Source: Oscillospiraceae bacterium (GTDB lineage: Bacteria; Bacillota; Clostridia; Oscillospirales; Oscillospiraceae). Taken from it: a stretch of DNA of 35,141 bases. The stretch's first letter is position 1. The number at the start of each line of letters is the position of its first letter. The position numbers and the translations under genes were made by a program. The stretch lies in assembly GCA_017440925.1 (NCBI GenBank), contig JAFSAP010000022.1, forward strand, positions 1 to 35,141, given 5' to 3'. Below are positions 22,801-31,951 of this stretch, piece after piece. Under the pieces are notes generated by a model. That model worked only from the letters and a program-made list of their open reading frames with translations. It searched no databases and was not told the DNA's origin.

Positions 22801-23307
22801 GTGAAAACCAGAAAACTGGCCCAATTAGGGCTGCTGACCGCCATTGCGCTTACCATTTTTATGGTCGAGGCCCAGATTCCCTCACCGGTACCGCTGCCGG
22901 GCGTGAAGCTGGGACTTGCCAATATCGTGACGGTGTTCACGGTGTTTGCCCTCAGCCCGAAGGATGGCCTTGCGGTGCTGGCTGGCCGGATCTTTCTGGG
23001 TGCGGTATTCGCCGGAAATTTCAGCACCATTTTTTATTCTGTGGCAGGCGGCGCCTGCGCCATTGCCGTTACCATCCTTCTTCGGAAGGTTCTGAATAAA
23101 AATCAGCTCTGGGTGGCAGGCTGCTTCGGCGCCATTGCCCATTCCATCGGACAGGTGGCCATGGCCGCCGCGCTGCTGGGAACCCCTTCCGTGGCTGTGT
23201 ATCTTCCGGTAATGATCCTCATCAGCATCATTACCGGCCTCTTTACGGGCTTTGCCGCCCAATTCCTTGTAAACCGGGGGAACATATGGAAAATTATTTC
23301 AAAATGA
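22801..23307 (+). CDS. Gx transporter / heptaprenyl diphosphate synthase component I family membrane protein
   Basis: A 168-residue integral membrane protein with about five hydrophobic helices. The sequence MVEAQIPSPVPLPGVKLGLANIVTVF near residues 18-46 matches the family named heptaprenyl diphosphate synthase component I (Hpre_diP_synt_I), now often called Gx transporter. The membrane topology and ECF-S-like look favour a small-molecule uptake component rather than an enzyme; the substrate is unknown. Two GTG starts are possible (22792, 22801); I use 22801 because AGGTGA lies 5 bases upstream. It overlaps mrnC by 22 bases, implying coupling. Confidence 0.78.
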   Translation: MKTRKLAQLGLLTAIALTIFMVEAQIPSPVPLPGVKLGLANIVTVFTVFALSPKDGLAVLAGRIFLGAVFAGNFSTIFYSVAGGACAIAVTILLRKVLNKNQLWVAGCFGAIAHSIGQVAMAAALLGTPSVAVYLPVMILISIITGLFTGFAAQFLVNRGNIWKIISK

Positions 23308-23723
23308 ATCTGAGTGAAAAGGAGATCAACGCCATCTCCAATCTGGGACTTGCCCACATGGGAGACTGCGTATTTGAGATCCTCTGCCGGGGCTACCTCT
23401 GCGCCAAAGGCGGAAAAAATGTGGGCAATCTCCATCGGGACACCATCAACATGGTCAAAGCCTCCTCTCAGGCAGCGTTTATGGACAAGCTGCTGCCTCT
23501 GCTGACAGAGGAAGAGCTGGCTTACTACCGCCGGGGCAAAAATTCCCATGTCCACGCCGTACCCAAGTCCTGCACCCCTGCTGAGTACGCCAAGGCAACG
23601 GGATTGGAAGCCTTGTTCGGGGCACTGTACCTGGCTGGCAAGACCGAAAGATTGAACGAATTGTTTAAAACCGTAATAGAACTTTCTGGTTTTATTTCCG
23701 CACCCAAAGGCCCCCTTGTGTAA
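23286..23723 (+). CDS. mrnC: mini-ribonuclease III
   Basis: A 145-residue RNase III-type nuclease without a double-stranded-RNA-binding domain. It matures the ends of 23S rRNA in Firmicutes. It shows LGLAHMGDCVFEILCR (residues 20-35, with the catalytic Asp27), an ARG-like HRDTINMVKASSQA stretch, YRRGKNSHVHAVPK near 80-93, and the second acidic site in ATGLEALFGALYL near 104-116. The ATG at 23286 has GGGGGAAC just upstream and lies inside the preceding gene. The last five codons and the stop (KGPLV, 23706-23723) are supplied by the repeat element that begins at 23706. Confidence 0.93.
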   Translation: MENYFKMNLSEKEINAISNLGLAHMGDCVFEILCRGYLCAKGGKNVGNLHRDTINMVKASSQAAFMDKLLPLLTEEELAYYRRGKNSHVHAVPKSCTPAEYAKATGLEALFGALYLAGKTERLNELFKTVIELSGFISAPKGPLV

Positions 23724-23817
23724 AGGGGGCTGTCACGCGAACAGCGTGACTGGGGGATTGACAATCCCTCCGTCAGCCCTGTCGGGCTGACACCTCCCTT
23801 TGCACAAGGGAGGCTTT
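23706..23817. mobile_element. 112-bp palindromic repeat element at the mrnC end
   Basis: Imperfect terminal inverted repeats of about 30 bases begin AAAGGCCCCCTTGTG on the left and, complemented, AAAGCCTCCCTTGTG on the right. Nested hairpins fill it: GCCCCCTT...AAGGGGGC, GTCACGC/GCGTGAC, GGGATTG.CAATCCC, GTCAGCCC/GGGCTGAC and CCTCCCTT...AAGGGAGG. It has no coding capacity and its left edge lies within mrnC. I recall near-identical short repeats as common in Ruminococcaceae genomes. It could also reduce readthrough into rqcH. Confidence 0.72.
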
Positions 23818-23858
23818 AGGCGCTCCCGCGCCAGTACAACACCAAATGGAGGTTTTCA

Positions 23859-25613
23859 ATGGCCTTTGATGCTTTTTTCTTATCTGCCGTTCTTGAAGAA
23901 GTCCGGGCTAACTGTATCGGTGCCCGGATCGACAAGATCCACCAGCCCAGCCGGGATACGCTGATCCTGCACATGCACAGCCGGGAGCACCGGTCAAAGC
24001 TGCTCTTCGCTGCCAACCCCACCGCTCCCCGGCTCCATCTGACCACGGCCTCCCCGGAAAATCCGGCGGAGCCCCCCATGTTCTGCATGCTGCTGCGCAA
24101 GCACCTGATGGGTGCCAAGCTTTCGGACGTTTCCCAGCCGCCTATGGAACGGTGCGCCGTCTTTACCTTTGACTGCACCGACGAAATGGGCTTTCCTGTC
24201 CAGAAAAAGCTGGTGGCAGAACTGATGGGCAGAACCTGCAACCTGTATCTGCTGAGCCCCGAAGGACGGATCATCGACTGCCTGCGGCGCATCGGCCTGG
24301 ATGAAAGCGCAAAGCGTGCTGCCCTGCCGGGGCTGAACTACCAGGAACCGGAAGCCGTCACCAAAGAAAACCTGCTGGAAGCGGTGGAACTCCACACATT
24401 TCTTACCACCCCCGGCGCAGATGTTCTGTCTGACCGGCTGATGGATACCTTCGGCGGCCTGTCCCCCCTGGTATGCCGGGAGGCCGCCCTGTTTGCTGCC
24501 GGGGATACCGATGCCCGGGTGGACGGGCTGGATGCGCAGACCACGGCGGATAAGCTGGGACTGTTCTTCCGGGAACATCTGAACCACCCCAAGCCTTATT
24601 ACTATGCCCTGCCAGACGGCACCCCGAAGCAGTTCGCCTTCTGTCCCATCCGGCAGTACGGAGAATACAAGGAAGCAGAATCCTTTGGCGCGCTTCTGGA
24701 TATGTACTACACCCTCCGGGACAGAAAAGATGCTATGCGTCAGAAGGGCCAGGCTGTCCGGAAAACGGTGCAGAACCTGTGCACCCGTCTGACAAGGAAG
24801 CTGGCAATCCAGGAAAAAGAACTGGCCGCCACCTATGACCGGGAGCGGCTGCGTCAGCTGGGCGATATCGTCACTGCCAATATCCACAAGATCGTAAAGG
24901 GCCAGACGGTGGTGCAGTGCGAGGACTTTTACGACGAAGAAATGAAAGTCATTGATATCCCCATCTCCCCCATCCTGTCCCCCCAGCAGAATGCCGCAAA
25001 ATTCTACAAGGACTATGCCCGCATGAAAAACGCGGAAAAAGAGCTGACCAAGCAGATCGAGCTGGGTGAAAATGAACTTCACTATCTGAAAAGCGTACTG
25101 GACGAGCTGAGCCGGGCCCAGACCGATGCAGAGTTGGAGGAGATCAAACGGGAGCTCCAGGAGGGCGGCTACCTCCGGGCGGAATCCGGCCGGAAAAAGG
25201 TCAAGCAAGCCAAGCTGCAGCCCATGCGGTTTGAAAGTACCGACGGCTATCCCATCTATGTGGGTCGGAACAACCGGCAGAACGACGAGCTGACCTTCAA
25301 ACTGGCAAGAAAGGACGATATCTGGTGCCATGCCTCCAAAGTCCATGGCAGCCACGTCATTATTTCCTGCGGCGGCACGAACCCTCCGGATGACACCATC
25401 ACCCAAGCTGCCCAGCTGGCGGCCTACTACTCCGAGACCACCGGCGGTCAGAACATCCCCGTGGATGTGACCAGCGTCAAGCAGGTGAAGAAGATCCCCA
25501 ATGGCAAGCCCGGCATGGTGATCTACCATACCTATAAAACCGTCATTGCCAACCCCTATGCCGGTATCGTCGTGGATCCGCTGAATGCGGAAAGGGCCAA
25601 AGAATCCGAATAA
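23859..25613 (+). CDS. rqcH: ribosome quality control protein RqcH (NFACT family)
   Basis: A 584-residue NFACT protein, often labelled fibronectin-binding protein A. RqcH binds the 50S subunit carrying a stalled peptidyl-tRNA and recruits tRNA-Ala to add C-terminal alanine tails that mark the peptide for degradation. The NFACT-N domain starts with MAFDAFFLSAVLEEV and contains RIDKIHQPSRDTLIL; a helical coiled-coil stretch occupies about 270-420. The NFACT-R domain (about 464-560) includes YVGRNNRQNDELTF, DDIWCHASKVHGSHVII and the PVDVTSVKQVKKIPNGKPGMVIY-type end. GGAGG lies 7 bases before the ATG. Length is normal. The gene ends at a strong bidirectional terminator. Confidence 0.94.
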   Translation: MAFDAFFLSAVLEEVRANCIGARIDKIHQPSRDTLILHMHSREHRSKLLFAANPTAPRLHLTTASPENPAEPPMFCMLLRKHLMGAKLSDVSQPPMERCAVFTFDCTDEMGFPVQKKLVAELMGRTCNLYLLSPEGRIIDCLRRIGLDESAKRAALPGLNYQEPEAVTKENLLEAVELHTFLTTPGADVLSDRLMDTFGGLSPLVCREAALFAAGDTDARVDGLDAQTTADKLGLFFREHLNHPKPYYYALPDGTPKQFAFCPIRQYGEYKEAESFGALLDMYYTLRDRKDAMRQKGQAVRKTVQNLCTRLTRKLAIQEKELAATYDRERLRQLGDIVTANIHKIVKGQTVVQCEDFYDEEMKVIDIPISPILSPQQNAAKFYKDYARMKNAEKELTKQIELGENELHYLKSVLDELSRAQTDAELEEIKRELQEGGYLRAESGRKKVKQAKLQPMRFESTDGYPIYVGRNNRQNDELTFKLARKDDIWCHASKVHGSHVIISCGGTNPPDDTITQAAQLAAYYSETTGGQNIPVDVTSVKQVKKIPNGKPGMVIYHTYKTVIANPYAGIVVDPLNAERAKESE

Positions 25614-25622
25614 ACGCAAAAT

Positions 25623-25661
25623 CCCCCGGAAAGGCGTTTTCCTTTCCGGGGGCGCTTTTTT
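25623..25661. terminator. bidirectional terminator rqcH / dnaJ
   Basis: A perfect 12-bp stem (CCCCCGGAAAGG / CCTTTCCGGGGG) with a CGTTTT loop has T-rich flanks on both strands (GCTTTTTT on plus, ATTTTG on minus). It lies between the rqcH stop at 25613 and the dnaJ stop at 25660. Confidence 0.9.
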
Positions 25662-26814
25662 AATCAAAGAAATCCTTCAGATTTTCAAAAAACTTTTTGA
25701 TCTTAGGGGTCTCGGCCTGCACCAGGGTTTCATCCAGCTGCCGCAGCAGTTCCTTCTGTTCCTTGGTCAGGCGGGTAGGTGTTTCCACCACCACGGTGAA
25801 TCGGTGGTTGCCCCGGCGGCGGGGATTGTTCACCTCGGGGATACCCTTCTCCCGCAGGACGAATTCCCGGCCGGTCTGGGTACCCTCAGGGATCTCATAT
25901 TCCACCTTGCCGTCCAGAGTGGGCACCTGGATGGTGGCACCCAGAGCAGCCTGGGTAAAGGAAATGGGAACCTCGCACAAAACATCCCGGTCCTCCCGGG
26001 TGAAAATGGGATGGCGTTTGATGTAGACTTCCACCAGCAGGTCGCCGTTGGGGCCGCCGTTGATACCAACGCTGCCCTCAGCCCGGACACGAACGCTCTG
26101 ACCGGTATCCACACCGGCAGGGATCTTGACCTTAACCTTATTGGTGCGGCGCACCTTGCCCTTACCCTTACAGGTAGAGCAGGGATTCTTGATGATCTTA
26201 CCCCGGCCGGAGCACTGGGGGCAGGTGGTGGTGGACTGCATCTGCATGCCCATGAAGTTCTGCACGGTACGCACCTGGCCGCTGCCACGGCACTGGCTGC
26301 AGGTTTCAATGACGCCATCGGCGCTGCCGCTGCCGGAGCAGACTGCGCAGTTCTCGATTCTGGGGGTGGCAACTTCCTTCTCGCAGCCAAAAGCGGCTTC
26401 CTCAAAGGTCAGTTCCAGATGGGTCATGATGTTCTCACCCCGGCGGGGTGCATTCTGGCTTGCGCCGCGGCTGCTGCCGCCACCACCGAAGAATTCGCTG
26501 AAAATATCACCGAAATCCCCGAACCCGCCAAAACCGCCGAAGCCGCTGCCGCCGTAACCGCCGGCACCGCCGCCGTAATTGGGATCCACACCGGCAAAGC
26601 CGAACTGGTCATAGCGGGAACGCTTGCCGTCATCGGACAGCACTTCATAAGCCTCGCCCACTTCCTTGAACTTGGCTTCCGCCTCCTTGTCGCCGGGATT
26701 CCGGTCGGGGTGGTACTTCATGGCCGCCTTACGGTAGGCCTTCTTTATTTCATCGGCGCTGGCATCTTTCTTGACTCCCAGCACCTCGTAATAATCACGT
26801 TTGTTTTCTGCCAT
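25660..26814 (-). CDS. dnaJ: chaperone protein DnaJ
   Basis: A 384-residue type I Hsp40. It shows the J domain (about 4-70, with HPD at 35-37) that stimulates the DnaK ATPase. A Gly/Phe-rich linker covers about 71-113. The zinc-binding domain has four CxxCxGxG repeats (CAVCSGSG near 156, CSQCRGSG near 172, CPQCSGRG near 198, CSTCKGKG near 212), and a C-terminal substrate-binding region follows. The ATG at 26814 has GAGGTGA upstream, which lies within the end of the preceding flavoprotein gene, only four bases away. It closes the heat-shock operon. Confidence 0.97.
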   Translation of the reverse strand: MAENKRDYYEVLGVKKDASADEIKKAYRKAAMKYHPDRNPGDKEAEAKFKEVGEAYEVLSDDGKRSRYDQFGFAGVDPNYGGGAGGYGGSGFGGFGGFGDFGDIFSEFFGGGGSSRGASQNAPRRGENIMTHLELTFEEAAFGCEKEVATPRIENCAVCSGSGSADGVIETCSQCRGSGQVRTVQNFMGMQMQSTTTCPQCSGRGKIIKNPCSTCKGKGKVRRTNKVKVKIPAGVDTGQSVRVRAEGSVGINGGPNGDLLVEVYIKRHPIFTREDRDVLCEVPISFTQAALGATIQVPTLDGKVEYEIPEGTQTGREFVLREKGIPEVNNPRRRGNHRFTVVVETPTRLTKEQKELLRQLDETLVQAETPKIKKFFENLKDFFD

Positions 26815-26818
26815 AATT

Positions 26819-27313
26819 TCACCTCATTTTTTCAGGAAGCGGACGGTGCTTTGCCGTGTATTCCTGCACATCGATACGGATCACACAGACGATGCTCACC
26901 AGCCGGTCCTCAAAGGAAAAGTCCTTTCCTGTCTGGGTTTTCATCAATATGGACATGGCCTTTTTCTTCTCTTCCACATCCTCCACGATGTGGGCGGTAC
27001 CCCGGCCCATGACGGAGGAATAGACAAGGCCATACTGGCAGGGTTTTTCCCCTTCAAAGGGCATCCGGTCACAGTCCAGCTCAAAAAACACGTTTGGATT
27101 GGCATGGATCATATCCAGCTTTCTGCCCTTCACAGCGCTGTGCAGGTACAGCGTCAGCTTCTCCCCCTCCATCGTATAGCCATAGTTCATCGGCACAACG
27201 TAGGGTTCATTGTCCACCGCCAAGCCCAGATGGAGCACTTTTGCTCTGTCCAGAATTTCCCGGATCTGCTGCAGATCGGTGACCTGCCGTTCTCTCTTTG
27301 TCATTCCCTGCAT
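26819..27313 (-). CDS. PNPOx-like split-barrel flavoprotein (NimA-type)
   Basis: A 164-residue protein of the pyridoxamine-5'-phosphate-oxidase-like FMN-binding fold, closest in layout to the NimA/5-nitroimidazole-resistance group. It shows [35 protein letters not shown] at the start and the [17 protein letters not shown] segment near 57-73, the usual flavin-contact region. Members bind FMN, F420 or haem and many have no known substrate. The ATG at 27313 has GAGGT 7 bases upstream; an ATG at 27304 is less likely. Its place is unusual: it sits between dnaK and dnaJ, with its stop 4 bases before dnaJ. It may be co-expressed with the chaperones, or read from a local TATAAT at 27326-27331. Confidence 0.85.
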   Translation of the reverse strand: MQGMTKRERQVTDLQQIREILDRAKVLHLGLAVDNEPYVVPMNYGYTMEGEKLTLYLHSAVKGRKLDMIHANPNVFFELDCDRMPFEGEKPCQYGLVYSSVMGRGTAHIVEDVEEKKKAMSILMKTQTGKDFSFEDRLVSIVCVIRIDVQEYTAKHRPLPEKMR

Positions 27314-27338
27314 CTGTAATACCTCATTATACACCAAT

Positions 27339-27363
27339 AAGGGGCGGCGATTTGCCGCCCCTT
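27339..27363 (-). terminator. hairpin after dnaK, partial terminator
   Basis: A perfect 10-bp stem (AAGGGGCGGC / GCCGCCCCTT) lies 13 bases after the dnaK stop. The following minus-strand bases are ATTGGTG, a poor T-run, so it may only attenuate readthrough or stabilise the upstream message. A perfect TATAAT follows at 27326-27331. Confidence 0.6.
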
Positions 27364-27375
27364 TTATGGGTTGGA

Positions 27376-29226
<1,851 letters not shown>

Positions 29227-29255
29227 CTAAAATTTTATACAGTGTTATTCGTTGC

Positions 29256-29370
29256 TGTCATTGCGAGAAGGCCAACGGCCGACGTGGGACCAGAGGGAAT
29301 ACCTTTCGGTGCAATCTCCTTCTTAAGATGGGGATCGCCACACCAGTCTGCGGACTGGTTCGCGATGACA
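29256..29370. mobile_element. 115-bp repeat element between grpE and dnaK
   Basis: The ends are TGTCATTGCGA (29256-29266) and its near-exact complement TCGCGATGACA (29360-29370, 10 of 11 matching). The interior carries GGCCAACGGCC, a GGAGATTGC/GCAATCTCC-like region and CCAGTCTGCGGACTGG near the right end. It has no coding capacity. The same ends bound the 40-bp palindrome at 31791-31830, so both are copies of one family. It lies within the heat-shock operon and is therefore transcribed. Confidence 0.72.
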
Positions 29371-29381
29371 TGCGATGATCG

Positions 29382-29888
29382 TTAGTTTGCAACCTGCACC
29401 ATGGCGAACCGGACAACCTTATCGCCAATCTTGAAGCCCTTCTGGAACACCTGGGAAATGGTGTTTTCTTCCAGAGTCTCATCATCGATGTGCATGACAG
29501 CATTGTGCAGGTTGGGATCGAAGGCATCGCCCCTCTCACCGAAGATCTCCACACCCAGACCGTTCAGGATCTTTACCAGTTCCGTCATGGTCAGTTCCAC
29601 GCCCTTCTTGTAGGCGGCATCTTCGGTGGGCTGATTGAGGGCCCGCTCCAGATTGTCATAGACGGGAAGCATCTTTGCCACAGCATCGGCTTTACCGTTG
29701 CCGTAGGAGGCTTCCTTTTCCTTGATGGTACGCTTGCGGAAGTTGTCATATTCCGCAGCCAGACGCAGATGCGCATCATGCTCTGCATTGTATTTTTCCT
29801 CGAAGAGATTGACTTCAACTGCTTCTTCGGCAGTCTCGACAGTCTCTTCGGTGATTTCCTCATTCAGTTCTTTTTCCAGCTCTGCCAC
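29382..29888 (-). CDS. grpE: nucleotide exchange factor GrpE
   Basis: A 168-residue Hsp70 co-chaperone that releases ADP from DnaK. It has an acidic N-terminal tail, a long helix (about 25-90) with AAEYDNFRKRTIKEKE and LPVYDNLERAL, and the C-terminal beta domain with FDPNLHNAVMHIDDE and VFQKGFKIGDKVVRFAMVQV. The start is GTG at 29888, preceded by AAGGAGG about 8 bases upstream, next to the stop of hrcA (29892); the genes are three bases apart. A 115-bp repeat separates grpE from dnaK. Confidence 0.96.
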   Translation of the reverse strand: MAELEKELNEEITEETVETAEEAVEVNLFEEKYNAEHDAHLRLAAEYDNFRKRTIKEKEASYGNGKADAVAKMLPVYDNLERALNQPTEDAAYKKGVELTMTELVKILNGLGVEIFGERGDAFDPNLHNAVMHIDDETLEENTISQVFQKGFKIGDKVVRFAMVQVAN

Positions 29889-29891
29889 TTT

Positions 29892-30968
29892 TTAGGCCTC
29901 CTTGTGGGGTTCTTCGGAGATGCTCTCCGGTAATTGGGGTTGCTCGGGCTTTGCGAAAACCTTGCTGAGGCTCTCGGCAAAATAACTCAACCGGGCGGTG
30001 ACCTGGGCGTAATCCATTCGGGTGGGGCCAACCACACCGATCATGCCCTGCATGCCGTCACCGATGTCAAACTTGGTCATGACCACGGATGTATCCTTCA
30101 GCTCCTGGGCCACATTCTCGGGGCCCACCAGAACCTTGGTTCCATTGGCGTTCTGCATCACAGCCGGCAGGTTGGAGAGAGCATCCTCGTCAAAGGAAGC
30201 CATCAGCCGCTGAGCTTTGTCCACATCCTGGTATTCGGGAAGTCCCAGCAGACGGGACTGTCCGTAAACAGCCATATTGGTGGAAGCATGGTTTTTCAGG
30301 GTCTCCTGAACGAAATCCAGGATCACCGGCACCAGAGGCGCTGCCGCACCGGCAGAGCGCATGACCCGCTCCATCAGTTCCCCGGTCATATCCTCCAGGG
30401 GAATCTCCGTCATGGCGGCGTTCAGAACTGCGCTTAAAAGCTTCAGATCGGATTCTTCTGCATTCACAGGGAGCTTGATGAGCTTATTGACCACCTGGTC
30501 ACCGGGCATCATCAGCACCAGAATGAAGCTGCCGGACCCGGCATAGATCAGATCGAAGCGCTTGACCACCGCACTGGAAGAACGGGAGGCGGCGGAGATG
30601 GCAGGCAGGTTGGTGGCCTGGGAAACCAGCTTTGCAACCTTTTCCACCATTTTGTCCACCCGCTGCATCTTTTCCTCGATGGCAGTATTGATGGACTTGG
30701 TTTCATCAATAGACAGACGGTAGTCCATCATCAGTTCATCCACGTACAGCCGGTAGCCTGCGGCGGAGGGGATCCGTCCGGCGCTGGTGTGGGGCTGCTC
30801 CAGATAACCCATGGCCGTTAAATCAGCCATTTCGTTGCGGATGGTGGCGGAGGAATAATTCATATCGGGCAGGGCGGCAATGGCCTTGGAGCCCACGGGT
30901 TCCGCCGTGCGGATATACAGGTCTACGATGGAGCGCAGAACCTTCTTTTTCCGGTCGGTCAGTTCCAT
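29892..30968 (-). CDS. hrcA: heat-inducible transcription repressor HrcA
   Basis: A 358-residue repressor that binds CIRCE operators and is kept active by GroEL in known systems. The N-terminal winged helix (about 1-75) shows LRSIVDLYIRTAEPVGSKAI and SSATIRNEMADLTAMGYLEQPHTSAGRIPS, both characteristic. The rest is the GAF-like dimerisation region. The ATG at 30968 has GGAGGAAACC upstream. It is the first gene of the hrcA-grpE-dnaK-(flavoprotein)-dnaJ operon, immediately downstream of two overlapping CIRCE sites, so it should repress itself and the chaperones. Confidence 0.97.
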   Translation of the reverse strand: MELTDRKKKVLRSIVDLYIRTAEPVGSKAIAALPDMNYSSATIRNEMADLTAMGYLEQPHTSAGRIPSAAGYRLYVDELMMDYRLSIDETKSINTAIEEKMQRVDKMVEKVAKLVSQATNLPAISAASRSSSAVVKRFDLIYAGSGSFILVLMMPGDQVVNKLIKLPVNAEESDLKLLSAVLNAAMTEIPLEDMTGELMERVMRSAGAAAPLVPVILDFVQETLKNHASTNMAVYGQSRLLGLPEYQDVDKAQRLMASFDEDALSNLPAVMQNANGTKVLVGPENVAQELKDTSVVMTKFDIGDGMQGMIGVVGPTRMDYAQVTARLSYFAESLSKVFAKPEQPQLPESISEEPHKEA

Positions 30969-30986
30969 TTGGTTTCCTCCGTTTCT

Positions 30987-31013
30987 TTAGCACTCCACAT
31001 CCTTGAGTGCTAA
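30987..31013 (-). promoter_or_regulatory. CIRCE operator, perfect
   Basis: TTAGCACTC, nine bases, GAGTGCTAA: an exact match to the CIRCE consensus bound by HrcA. It starts a few bases downstream of the -10 and covers the transcription start and early leader of the heat-shock operon. Confidence 0.97.
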
Positions 31014-31037
31014 GCACACTATACCAGAGAGTGCTAA
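31011..31037 (-). promoter_or_regulatory. second, degenerate CIRCE overlapping the first
   Basis: On the minus strand a perfect left arm TTAGCACTC (31029-31037), nine bases (31020-31028) and the arm GTGTGCTTA (31011-31019, 7 of 9 matching GAGTGCTAA) form another CIRCE. Its inner three bases TTA are also the first three of the perfect site. It lies between and over the -35/-10 region. Confidence 0.7.
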
Positions 31038-31046
31038 AAAAGTCAA
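31018..31046 (-). promoter_or_regulatory. heat-shock operon sigma-A promoter
   Basis: On the minus strand TTGACT (31041-31046) and TATAGT (31018-31023) are 17 bases apart, with a CIRCE half-site inside the spacer. Expression should be vegetative and relieved on HrcA inactivation. Confidence 0.88.
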
Positions 31047-31131
31047 TGGGGTGATTTTGAATTATTCTTGAACATTTTGCAGGCAGCTTTTTCCAGCCGC
31101 CTCTTTCCGGGCGGGAACCATTATCTTTTCC

Positions 31132-31160
31132 TTGCAATTTCCCGTTCCATGGAGTAAACT
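31132..31160 (+). promoter_or_regulatory. dCMP deaminase promoter
   Basis: TTGCAA (31132-31137) and TAAACT (31155-31160) are separated by 17 bases. The start codon lies 25 bases further on, with GGGAGGAA in between. Confidence 0.6.
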
Positions 31161-31184
31161 GAAAGAAAAACGGGAGGAATCTCT

Positions 31185-31682
31185 ATGAAACGGCAGGATT
31201 ACATCAACTGGGACGAATATTTCATGGGCATTGCCATGCTGGCAGCCAAGCGGAGCAAGGATCCCAATACCCAGGTGGGCGCCTGCATCGTTTCCCCCGA
31301 CAATATTATTATCTCCACTGGCTACAACGGTATGCCAAAAGGCTGCAGTGATGACGAATATCCCTGGGAACGGGATGGCCAGGAGACAAAATACCCCTTT
31401 GTTGTCCATGCGGAGCTGAATGCGGTGCTGAATGCCAACGGCCGTGACCTCCGGGGAAGCAAGCTGTATGTGGCGCTGTTTCCCTGCAACGAGTGTGCCA
31501 AGGCCATTATCCAAAGCGGCGTGAAGGAAGTATACTATCTCTCTGACAAGTATGCCGATTCCATGTCCACCCTGGCCTCCAAACGGATGATGATGTCTGC
31601 CGGGGTAAAGTTCACCCAGCTGCGTACCCATCTGAAAAGCATTACCCTGGACTTTGTTCCCGAGGAAGAGAAGAATAAATAA
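31185..31682 (+). CDS. comEB: deoxycytidylate deaminase
   Basis: A 165-residue zinc deaminase converting dCMP to dUMP, the substrate for thymidylate synthase. It shows DPNTQVGACIV at 26-36, the zinc and catalytic site HAELNA at 75-80 (His75, Glu77) and PCNECAKAI at 100-108 (Cys101, Cys104). Length matches the B. subtilis ComEB/dCMP deaminase family; the com name reflects operon history there and no competence genes are nearby. GGGAGGAA lies 7 bases before the ATG. It is divergent from hrcA and ends at a strong terminator. Confidence 0.93.
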   Translation: MKRQDYINWDEYFMGIAMLAAKRSKDPNTQVGACIVSPDNIIISTGYNGMPKGCSDDEYPWERDGQETKYPFVVHAELNAVLNANGRDLRGSKLYVALFPCNECAKAIIQSGVKEVYYLSDKYADSMSTLASKRMMMSAGVKFTQLRTHLKSITLDFVPEEEKNK

Positions 31683-31686
31683 TATT

Positions 31687-31726
31687 GTATGGCAGGAGGA
31701 AACCCCTGCCATACTTTTTGTTTTTC
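31687..31726 (+). terminator. terminator after dCMP deaminase
   Basis: A perfect 10-bp stem (GTATGGCAGG / CCTGCCATAC) with an 8-base loop is followed by TTTTTGTTTTT. Confidence 0.92.
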
Positions 31727-31790
31727 TGAGATAAAGGACCGTTGCGGTTATCTTAGCACCAATGGCTTTATACCCCGCTGCCGATTACCA

Positions 31791-31830
31791 TGTCATTGCG
31801 AGCCAGTCCTCAGACTGGCTCGCAATGACA
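31791..31830. repeat. 40-bp perfect palindromic repeat
   Basis: Two 18-base arms beginning TGTCATTGCGAGCC pair perfectly around a CTCA loop. The arms start with the same bases as the ends of the 115-bp element at 29256-29370, and the CCAGTC...GACTGG centre recalls that element's right end. It looks like a minimal derivative of the same family. Confidence 0.8.
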
Positions 31831-31905
31831 GTAGTTATCGATGCCTGACAGCAGATATCCTCCTGCTCACATAAACAATTATGGTGTACATAAGGATATC
31901 CGCCG

Positions 31906-31937
31906 AAAAAATCCCGCCTGCAAAAGCAGGCGGGATT
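31906..31937 (-). terminator. terminator of the glg operon
   Basis: On the minus strand AATCCCGCCTGC and GCAGGCGGGATT pair perfectly around TTTT and are followed by TTTTCGGC. It lies 14 bases beyond the glgA stop codon. Confidence 0.92.
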
Positions 31938-31951
31938 CATCCTTTATTTGA

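Noticed and set aside
23994..25667. 557-codon open frame opposite rqcH
   Set aside because: It crosses the bidirectional terminator, has no start signal, and the plus strand encodes a full NFACT protein.
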